Assembly: GCA_928212115.1 (NCBI GenBank)
Contig: CAKMRJ010005634.1
Location: forward strand, 126,468,902 to 126,532,901
Length of the DNA: 64,000 nucleotides
Source: Lactuca virosa
Lineage: Eukaryota; Streptophyta; Magnoliopsida; Asterales; Asteraceae
Direction: 5' to 3'
The translations under genes and the position numbers were made by a program. Below are positions 54,600 to 64,000 of the stretch, piece by piece (the first letter of the stretch is position 1; each line of letters opens with the position of its first letter). Under the pieces are notes generated by a model that was not told where the DNA came from, did no database searches, and saw nothing but the letters and a program-made list of their open reading frames with translations.

Positions 54600-55886
54600 T
54601 TATGAGTTCTCGCTCTCGGAAACCCCTCTCCTCGCAACGAAGACAACATTGTCACTCGGTCTATAGAAGAGATATCCAAAGGATTTCTGCGGGTAGCCGA
54701 TGAAAATACATCGCTCTCTACGAGGTTCGAGCTTATCGTGAGTCTCTCGTCTTATGAAAGCCTGGCAACCCCAAACCTTGATATGTGCCAACGAGGGAGC
54801 CTTCCCTGTCCATATTTCGTGAGGTGTTTTGGCAACCTTCTTCGTAGGGACTAAGTTAAGGATATGGGCGGCAGTCTTTAAGGCATACCCCCAGAATGAG
54901 ATAGGTAGTGAAGCACGACTCATCATGGAACGAACCATGTCTAGAAAAGGTCGATTACGCCTCTCAGCTACACCATTCAACTGCGGTGTCCTAGGTGGCT
55001 TCAATTGCAAAACTATTCCGCATTCCTTGAGGTAGTCGTGGAATTCAAGACTTAGGTACTCTCCACCTCGATCAGATCGAAGCATCTTGATTTTCCTGCC
55101 CAACTGATTCTCCACTTCTTGTTTAAACTCTTTGAACTTTTCAAAGGTTTCTGACTTGTGTTTGATTAAGTAGATATACCCATATCTGCTATAATCGTCT
55201 GTGAAAGTCACATAGAAGCGGTTCGCATCCCTTGTGGTGGATCTAGATGGTCCGCATACATCTGTATGTATGAGATCCAATAAACCCTCACCCCTCGCAC
55301 AAGTGCCAGTGAATGGTGACTTGGTCATCTTTCCAAGTAAACAAGACTCGCACACGTCATCGTCCCTAAGGTCGAATGATTCCAACATTCCATCCTTTTG
55401 GAGTTGGTCTATGCGTTTCTTGTTGACATGTCCAAGACGATAATGCCACAAGCATGCTTTATCCATACTATTGGAAGAATCCACACACAGCACATCATTT
55501 CCTAAGTTATCTACAACCATCACAGTCTCATATATTCCATTACAAGGCAATGCTTCAATATATAAAACATTATTAAGATAAACATAAATAGAACCCTTTT
55601 CATTATCAAATGAATATCTAAAACCTTGTCTATATAAACCATGAAATGAAATGATGTTTATTGCCATATCTGGCGAATAGCAACAATTGTTTAAATCTAA
55701 ATCTGATCTATTACTAATCACTAAGGAATAAACTCCAATCTTGGTGACAGGCGACGATCTTCTGTTTCCCATGATCAGATTCATCCTTCCATGCTCCGCA
55801 TCCCTATTTCTTTTTAGTCCCTGCAAATCAGAACATATGTGAAAACCACATCCTGTATCAAGAACCCAAGAAGTAGCATGTGACAA
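54600..55886 (-). pseudogene. Copia E protease-integrase region
   Basis: An open frame of about 428 codons. Near the start is the protease active site LDTGCG. Then comes the integrase zinc-binding part (WHYRLGHVNKKRIDQL ... CESCLLGKM) and the catalytic core with IHTDVCGP, RSDRGGEY and NGVAERRN supplying the D, D and E residues. The end, VFVARRGVSESENS, is a frameshift product compared with Copia 1. It has no ATG at its start: it should be fused to gag, but a one-base difference near 55890-55910 puts the two out of frame. Confidence 0.9.
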
Positions 55887-55896
55887 ACCATTAGAT

Positions 55897-56803
55897 TTAA
55901 TTATGTATTATACCTGCGAAAGATGGCTTGATCTTCCCATCCTTGATGGCCTGCAGATATTCTGGGCAGCTTCTCTTCCAATGCCCTATCTTGTGGCAGT
56001 AGTGGCACTCTGCCTCCTTAGGGTTAGAGTTGGGTTTAGCGGAACCAACTTTGGTTCCACTAGAAGAGGTACCATCTCGGGACTTTCCCTTGTGGTGGCT
56101 CTTTGAGGGAGCCTTCGTCTTCTTACCCTTCCCTTGTCCTATTGCCAAGACAGGGGCAACAGCGGGAGTTGGAGTTGATGTAATAGATTTGTCCTTGAGG
56201 TTTCTCTCAGCAGTCCTCAACAAGCCCTGAAGCTTGCTCAAAGAGACCTCCTCGTTGTTCATGTGGTAGGTCATGCGGAACTGGATATAACAGGGAGGCA
56301 AGGAGTGAAGGATAATATCAATTGCCAGCTCTTCATCAAAGTTCACATTCAACTTTAGCAGGCGATCGACATATCTCTGCATCTTTTGCAGATGAGCGGT
56401 AAGGGACTCTCCATTACCCATTTTGGTAGTGATCATCGAAGTGATGATCTCGTACCTTTCTTGCCTAGCGCTCTGGTGGTACCGGTCCAGCAGATCTTGG
56501 TGCATCTCGTAGGGGTACATGTCCTCATAGGACTTCTGGAGTTCTGCAGTCATAGTCGCTAGCATGATGCAATGGACTTTCGTGGCATCACGCTCGTGGG
56601 CCTCAAAGGCCGCGATTTCTTCAGCATAGGTAGTGTTGATGTCAATCTCCTTCAGCTGCTCATCGAGAACATACTCTTTGTCCTCGTAACGAGTGACCAT
56701 CCGAATGTTGCGGATCCAATCGTTGAAATTGGACCCATCAAATATCACTCTCCCACACAAGCTCATGAGTGAGAATGAGCCAGAGGAGTTTGAACCAGAA
56801 GCG

Positions 56804-56841
<38 letters not shown>

Positions 56842-56847
56842 CGACAT
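55897..56847 (-). pseudogene. Copia E gag
   Basis: Structural gag that packages element RNA. I start it at 56847 (MSNNNN...), matching Copia 1, instead of at an in-frame upstream ATG at 56931. The N-terminus has about 13 Asn encoded by an AAC repeat absent from Copia 1. The gag core (NDWIRNIRMVTRYEDKEY ... RYHQSARQERYEIITSMI) is followed by a Lys/Ser-rich linker and an intact zinc knuckle CHYCHKIGHWKRSC. Translation would end shortly after SFAG because of the one-base shift. Confidence 0.9.
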
Positions 56848-57631
56848 CTGAAAAGGAAAAGAACAAAGTTTGATTAGAAATGAATCCCCAATTAAACACC
56901 CAAATGAGAAATTAGGGCTAGGATCCAACAAAATTATTTACAAATTAGAAGATGGATACCGTAATCTAACAAGTAAATAATTTGAAGGTAAGTGAATGAC
57001 GATTCACTAATTCTCCACCATGAAAAATGAAAAAGAGATTAAGTTTTAAATGTATTGAAAACTCCTAGATCTTTTGAGATTCATTGAACTTTTCAATGGC
57101 ATGTTTAAATCTCGATGTGCCCCTCTAGTTTGTGACTGGGATGCCAAGGATCACAAATCGGGTGTGAATAACCATGCAAATGTACATGGTGCCCTCATTG
57201 TTACAGTCACCTATTCGATGTGCCGGTTAGCTACACACGCTCCATTGAACTATGACACACAATGAGTCACCCTTTGCCACCTATGCTTATAGTCCAATTA
57301 GTGTGCCGGTTAACCACACACGCTCCACTAACGTCTTAGCAAGGGTGCAAAGTGTAATTCCATGGAATTGCACCAATTCACTTTTCCTAAAGTAACTAAG
57401 ATTGGGAATTGTTGTAAAAACATTTAGTTACTTTTATAATTCATTATACTTTTAATGAGGAAGGGTTTGCCCTATCCTACCCGTTCGGCTAACGACCCTC
57501 CACCAATCAAGGAAGCGGTGGGTGAGAGTGGACACCCATTAAATGACTATTTTATAGGCCACAACCTTATACCCCCCTTATAGATTGGCTTCATGAATGA
57601 GGCCTACTAACGGTAAGACTAGCATTTTAAG

Positions 57632-57687
<56 letters not shown>

Positions 57688-58186
57688 CATGTAATATTAT
57701 AATAGTATAAGGTGTATTTTAATCATTTTAAAATATTAGGGTTTTAATTCAATTTAAAATTTTCGAAATTTAAAACCTTTTAATTTAAAAGTATAAATAT
57801 TAAAAACTCTTGATTTAATAATTATCCCAAAAATAAACAATTTATTTTAATTATCAAATCTTGAAGGATTATCTTTTAAATTAAACAATTAATTTAACCT
57901 AATCCCTTAAATCCCCTAAAATCGAAAATATGGGATGGGATAATTCCAAATCTTTAATTACCATATTTTAAACAATTAAAAGATAACTACAAGATAAGGC
58001 ATTATAGTAATCCCTAAAATTTAGGATCTTATCTTGGGGAGGAGGCAAAAATCTAAAACCCTAGGGTTTGCAAACCCTAGAATTCGAAATCTTGGGGCTA
58101 AGTAAGGGTTTGGGAAACCCTTATCAATTTCAAAATTTTGGGTTCAAGAACCTTAATTTCGAAAATCATGCCTCCTAGGGTTTATT
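56848..58186 (-). other. 5' leader of Copia E, truncated
   Basis: Aligns in reverse with the Copia 1 leader, including the TA microsatellite (57632-57682) and the 'ggagggtcgttagccgaacg' stretch. Cut by LTR F at 58186. Confidence 0.85.
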
Positions 58187-59328
58187 TGTCACACCCCAGA
58201 ACCGGAACGGCGGAATCGTTCGGGGGTGGAGAACGTCATGTTTAGTATCACGAGATATGTATATGGTAAGCAAGTAATGAACAACCATTTCATTTCGAAA
58301 GAAAGTGTTTACAATGTGTGTGTTCACAAAACATAGAATTCATACACAAATAACAAAACAAGACTTGAAGTTATAATGCTTCATCTTCTGAATCCCCAAC
58401 ACGAGCACCTGTCTAATAGTCTCCTGAAAATACAAGTTATTTGAAAGAGTTGATCAACAATTAAGCTGGTGAGTCCATAAGAGTTTAGTGATGTAAGTAA
58501 GTTGTAAAGTGTTGTTGAAAATGTAGATGTAAAATGGTGTTGAAAATGTAGTTGTAACATGAAGTTGTAGAATGTTGTAAGTTGTAAGTTCTGTTTTGGA
58601 AAAGTTCGTCTGTTCCTCTAGAAAATCATATATTTCCTACTTTGATGGAAGTTTAAGTAAAATGACACTACAACCCATTCTATGGGTACTAAGTGGGTAC
58701 AAGTTATATAAGACTCAGAGTAAACAAACAATCGATTGTGCGCATCTGCCCTAAGCTCACAACCAAACAAGGAACTGGAATTAAGGCGGATAGCACACAT
58801 TCCATTGGTTGTTAGATCATCGTCATATATAACCCTGGTGTAATCACTTGTTACTCATGGAGTTAATTGTAATGTTTCCTTTATATCTAATGAAGAAGTT
58901 CTTTAAGAAAACCCTTATTTCTTATAATAAAATAGTGACCATAGTGACTACTTTTATAATAGCTTAGTTTATACTGCTATATATAATCTAATATCGGATA
59001 GAAAGTTAATTGAGCGAATCTGCCCTAATTCCACAACCAAACGAGGAACAGAAATTAAGGCGGAAAGCACACATCCAACTACCTATTGGGTATTAGTTTT
59101 ATACATAAACATGGTGTATAAACTAAGGTATTATAGAGTTACTCACCTAAGGTCTTTTAAATTGTACCGGTTTACTAAAATGGATTAAACCCTTTACTGG
59201 GAAGTTTCTAGTTTTGAATACAAAAGTACTGAAAGTATGTTTTGTACTAGAAAAACTGTGCTTTGACTCTGTGTCCTATAACCTAACCCATACCTGGTAC
59301 CCTTATGATGACTCAATGTATACTAAGC

Positions 59329-59365
<37 letters not shown>

Positions 59366-61708
59366 ATATATATATCTATATATATATATAGAATCGGTAG
59401 AAAAATAGATTGGGGTGAATTTGTTTCCAAGCCCACAACCAAACAAGGAACAGGAAATGAAGCGGAGAGCACACATCCTATTACCTGTCGGACCCTATTG
59501 GTATATATATATCCTGTTATGTATACATTAAGGAATCATAAGACTAGCATTATGGTCCTATCTTTTACTCGTATCCTTCTACCAAGGCATCTTCAGTTAT
59601 GTGCTAGACTCGACTGTTCCGTTTGTCGTTTGTAAGAATGTATATTTTCCCTAGTTTATAACTATCTTGACTCGAAAATAGTTTGGGTTGGACTTTCAAG
59701 TGGTACCGTCACTTTATGAAAGAAAGGGAAGTGTAAGTACACATTTGTCGTTTATAATGACATGCAGATGTACTAATAACCTAAAACATATTTGTTTTAT
59801 TACGGTTATAATGTGAAGGCTAGAACCCTTACTATACGCTCTCCCTGTCAGGAGATTAGGGGAACTAAACACGACCTCTGCAAATTCTTGCAAGCCATGT
59901 AATTCACATTGAAGTATATGATCATGTATACCCAATATAACTATCACCTTTTGTTTAAAACAATGAGTTAGTGATTCATTGGTATACTTAGATCCTGTAT
60001 GTGTTATCATGCTATAGCAACCTAACTTGTTTGTTTTGTACTGTATCTTGTACGTTCTGTTTGTTTCTAGTAATTGTGTGTTCTCTCTGTATGGTATTGT
60101 TTGATTTTCTTCACTATCTGTTCTGTATGGTATTGTTTGTTTCTGTGCTTCATTGTACTAGAAGTAATGATTAGCATTCTCCTAAACTATACCTATTATA
60201 GCTTAATAATGTTCTACTTGGACTGTTACTGGAAAGACTCGTTTATCTACTAAGTTATGTTTGTACTTTAAAAACAAAGTTTTGTATAACTAGAACGTAA
60301 CATAACTTTAAAAGAGTTTTGAAATGTTTTGACGACTTATAAATGACATAAGTAACATTTTGAAAGATGTTTATAACAAACATTTACACAATTATCATTG
60401 TGTTCAACTTGTATTCCCCCCCTTAAAATAGTTAAAACAGTTAAAAGATTCATTACGGGGTATGAACTCACCTGTAGTGAGTGGTTTGGATGAACGGATG
60501 GTATAGGATGCTAAGTGTCAAGTGAAGACTTGAACACACACAAGGATCCTAGTTAACATATAATAACATATATATGTATCCAATTAGTCATTTAACAACT
60601 AATTAACCAAGTCAATACATCCTAGGACATGAAAAACACTTGATTTAAGTGCTATAAGTACTAAGGATTGCATCTAAGGGTTGTAGGGCCTGGCTTTTGA
60701 GTTTAGGGTCCAAGGGTAAACTCTTTATGAGTTTACGGTTTTGGGACCAACTCCCTTGGAGTTTACGGTCGTAAACCCATGAGTTTACGGCCGTAAACTC
60801 ATGGTACTTCTACCATTTTGTGTTTTGAAGTCCTAAAAGTCATAATGAATCATCCTTACTTCAAGTCTAAGCCTTAGGAAGTGATTGTGGCAACATTTCA
60901 CCCCTTTGTAGAGTTTACGGCCCATGGACCATTTCTCCATGAGTTTACGGCCGTAAACTCTAATGGTCCTTGCTGTTTTGATGTTTAAGGTCCTATACAC
61001 TTCAAGGAAGGGTTCTGGGTCACTTGCCTTGCATCCTATAGGGTTTATGGCCCTAATGGCCACCAAAAAGGGGTTTACGGTCTTGGGAGTTTACGGCCGT
61101 AAACTCCCTTTGATCTTGTGTTCTTGATGTTTCCAAGTCTCTAAGCATGGATACTAACTAGATATGAAGTATAGGGAAATGTACTTACGATCTAGAAGCT
61201 TGAAATGGTTGATATTGGCCAAGAACACTGGCGTTCTTGGTGAAACTTGAAGATCTAAGAAAACATGATTTTTATGGATGAATCATGAGGATGAAGCTAG
61301 TTAAGAAGGATTATCAACAAACTAGAGAAAGAACGCTTACGATTTTTGAAGATCGGGATGATACTTGAGAGAAAACTCATGTGTTCTTGAAGGGAAAGTG
61401 AAAGAATGAAGAAAGAAGTGAAGGAAAAGTGAAGGAAATGAACTTATATGGAGGAGTTTCGGCCTACATGAGTTTACGGCCGTAAACTCCATGTTTACGG
61501 TCGTAAACTCCATTTGATGGAGTTTAGGGCTTGATTCTTGTACTGTGGCCTTTAGCAGATAAATTCCAACACTTATTCCTTAAGTGTGCTAGGCTAAAAC
61601 TCCTTAGAAAGACCTTTAACCGGGCTAGAACTCAGAAATAATGAGTTTGACACTCATTTGAGTTGATTAACTGGGCTTTAAAAATCCAAATTTTTCCGGG
61701 TTGTCACA
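58187..61708 (-). mobile_element. 3' LTR of gypsy-type element F
   Basis: 3522 bp, plus-strand ends TGTCACACCCC and GGGTTGTCACA. On the minus strand it starts TGTGACAACCC after a polypurine tract (taacgggggatga) and is the same family as solo LTR D. It holds several TTTACGGCCGTAAA palindromes (60762-61507), an intron-like segment 60481 to 58424, three copies of the shared 19-bp motif, and a TA-rich tract near 59331-59390. The growth over LTR D lies mainly in the intron-like part (2058 against 1350 bp). Confidence 0.85.
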
Positions 61709-62873
61709 TCATCCCCCGTTAGATGGAATTTCGTCCCGAAATTAGCTTTCTTAGCATTACTACTGGGGTTGTGCTCCTTTGATTGGCAGAATACCCACTC
61801 GTAGACTTGGCAACTTTGCCCTTCTGTTCATGATAGGATTTGTACTTTGTCCGTCTATCATTACCTCATGTATACAAGTCGTATATAATTAGGGTTAGTA
61901 AGACGATCGGATGTGCGACTCTGCCCCAGGTCCACAACCAAACAAGGAACAGGAGATAGGGCGGAAACACACATACTAAATCTGCGTAATCATAATCATA
62001 TACTATCCTCACGTGTACACGAAATAGTAATAGCTGGGATGTATTCGTCCTTAGCCTCTGTGCTCGAACTTGGTCTGCTGGACGAATGGTATTTCGTGAC
62101 GGTCTGTGGACATCTGACGATAAGGCTTCGGAGGGCAAAGTACTCTTCGCACGAGTACTTCGGGGGTTTAGAATATGAAAGATAAAATTTAGGTTTAGGT
62201 CGGACCTTCGATACGAATGACGAAAGTTTCGAGAACTTGCCGATCGAGGCGATAGAAACATATGAACTCAATATGGTGAAGACCACACCAACTCATGACG
62301 AATGAAAACAACGGACTCCTTACTGAACAAAGTTTTGGTCAAATGAAAGAAACGGCTGATATACGACGATGTATTCCTTGTATGCTCGATACTGTACTCC
62401 TAGTATGTTCGACAATGTACTCTTGTAAATGTTCCCGTGTTTCCTGTTTTCTTCTTGAAGTTAACACTCCTACGTATCGTACCGCTATGTGCGAATACAT
62501 ACAAACAAAAGTGCTCTACTAACTGGTGGGGATACTTTATATCATAATTCTCCTTGGTACCACTACAATCGCCTGCCATATACAAGTTATGAATATTTAA
62601 GATGAACCAGGCAGTCGACTGAGTAACTCTGCCTCAAATCCTCAACCAATCAAGGAATGGGAACCTAAGCGGAGTCACTCACTCTAAGTCTGCAACATCT
62701 TAGTTGTGCACAACCCTGATGTATATGGTAAGCCATAATAGCTTCTCTAAGGGATCCTTTAGTTCTCTTGAATACTGTGACCTATTTCAACATGTGAGTT
62801 GTTATAGTTACTTTTACGTTTATCCCCAAATTTTAATCTTAAATGAATATAAAATTAATTTTAAAAGTAATTA
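61709..62873 (-). other. Non-coding 3' internal region of element F
   Basis: About 1.2 kb between gag and the 3' LTR without pol motifs. Two more copies of the shared 19-bp motif at about 61933-61950 and, diverged, 62642-62659. Confidence 0.65.
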
Positions 62874-64000
62874 CTATTTCGAAAACGTACCGCTACTCGT
62901 CGACGACTCCGGGGTAGATTCTCCTGCGGTGATCATCAGAATGCGTCCATCCGCGCCTGAGTTCCTTTTTATCGGGCAGTCCCTCTGAAAATGTCCAGCC
63001 TCACCACAGCCATAGCAGGCTTGGTTTTCTTCAGCTCCGAGGACTTGGGAGATCGGTTGAGCTGGTGCCTTGCAGAAACGGACTGTGTGTCCCTTTCTGT
63101 GGCAGTTCAGACACTACATTTCTCGGCATACTCCGGTGTGGTGAAAGTTGCACTTTCCACACTTCGGAAGGTTTCCAGCATATCGACTGGCAGGTGCTGA
63201 AGAAGCAGTAGGCGTTCGTAGCGGCGTACATAGTACTCGCTCGTTGCTCTTGCGGGGGTGTCTTGTGTTGTTCGCTTCTTCCTTCTCTTGTTCCCCGACT
63301 TCTGATTACAGTCCTCTTCCCTCGATGGCTCGGGAATAGGGACCTTTACACCATGGCGGACTCCATGGTCGATGAGTCGCTGAGCCAGACGTTTAGCACT
63401 ATCGAACGTGGCTGGGTTAGAAGACAACACATTTCCTTGGGTCGGAGTAGTCAGACCCCAAATGTATCTTTCTATCTTCTTGCTCTTCGAGGTAATCATC
63501 CCGGGGCATAGAGCTGCTAGCTCGCTGAACCGGTCGGTGTAGGTCACTATGTCTGAGCCGACCATAGTGAGATCCCATAGCTCTTGTTCAAGCTTTTGAA
63601 TTTCACCTAACAGGCAGTATTCCTCCCGCATTAACTCTTTTAGGTTTTCCCAACCTATTGAGTTAGCCACTGATAGGGTCAGTGACTTAACATGGCTGTT
63701 CCACCCAGAGAAGGTGCAGGCAGCAAACTTCACTTTGCTTCCTTCTGGGCATAAACAGATTTCGAAGATCGACTCTGTTTTCTCGAACCATTGCATGAGG
63801 GCAATGACTCCTTCAGTCCCATTAAAGGACAATGGCTGGCATTTGGTGAAGTGCTTGTAGGAGAACTCTCTCGAGCGCCCGAGGAACTCACCTCGAGTGG
63901 AATCAGTAGGCGTTCCACCTCCATTGGTACTGATGGAGTGATATTGAGCCATGGATGTTGCCACAGCCGCGGCCACTGCAGCGTTTATAGCTGCCATATC
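62874..64000 (-). pseudogene. gag of element F, partial and broken
   Basis: Gypsy gag read from the window edge leftward. The capsid part includes FLGRSREFSYKHFTKCQPLS, MQWFEKTESIFEICLCPEGSK and ELWDLTMVGSDIVTYTDRFS. A frameshift near 63225 separates it from the nucleocapsid part, which has two zinc knuckles, CLNCHRKGHTVRFC (63072-63113) and CYGCGEAGHFQRDC (62976-63017), and a TAG just before the first knuckle. The frame ends at 62874 with SSGTFSK and a stop: exactly where gypsy elements normally run on into protease, so pol is missing. The start may lie outside the window. Confidence 0.88.

Larger units (their letters stand above)
51143..58186 (-). mobile_element. Copia-type element E, minus strand, partial
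   Basis: Relative of Copia 1, reversed. The 3' LTR, polypurine tract, pol, gag and part of the leader are present. The leader stops at 58186, where element F begins, so the 5' LTR and primer site should lie beyond 64000. Its reading frames are far better preserved than those of Copia 1. Confidence 0.92.

Overview
This is plant nuclear DNA, from a eudicot. The evidence is a five-exon nuclear gene for a chloroplast NDH subunit, a plant-type tRNA-Asp, retrotransposons whose primer-binding sites match initiator tRNA-Met (TGGTATCAGAGCC), hAT, Mutator, PIF/Harbinger and Helitron DNA transposons, and many TA microsatellites. The recurring palindrome ACTCGACGAGT makes me think of Asteraceae such as lettuce; that is recollection and inference, not proof. 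There are no bacterial genes, operons or CRISPR arrays.

Layout. 1-3032: tail and 3' LTR of a gypsy-type element (G). 3033-9017: a gene island with a decayed fragment of CTR9 (PAF1 complex) on the minus strand, a tRNA-Asp(GTC) gene, and the only intact protein gene, ndhU (5861-7875). 9018-17960: two hAT transposase pseudogenes placed head to head around 13498, each arm separately amplified into a tandem triplet and further interrupted by a PIF/Harbinger MITE and a Mutator-type element. 18123-26374: a small non-autonomous Helitron holding a complete but decayed Copia element (18328-26195); an empty-site paralogue lies just beyond it. 26790-30343: decayed Copia-like LTR sequence with a Mutator-type MITE. 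30344-64000: a deep nest of LTR retrotransposons. Element B (LTR from 30344) is split by element A (31220-40085) inside its LTR and by element C inside its gag; C's LTR holds solo LTR D (45099-47670); C's interior holds Copia E on the minus strand (51143 onward); E's leader is split by element F (LTR 58187-61708, gag to the window end).

How it fits together. Only ndhU, and perhaps the tRNA, look functional. The gypsy-like elements look non-autonomous: A and F, the two whose interiors can be read past gag, keep gag but have no recognisable pol, and non-coding sequence related between A, C and G fills the space. Three structures recur across LTR families of unrelated sequence. First, family-specific short palindromes come in pairs about 20-23 bp apart. 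Second, an intron-like segment (GTGAGT donor, TTTCAG acceptor) inside the LTR encloses fast-changing minisatellites. Third, a 19-bp core, GTTCCTTGTTTGGTTGTGG, is found seven times. These are the best candidates here for undescribed biology. Coding calls come from reading frames and remembered family features; no database search was run.
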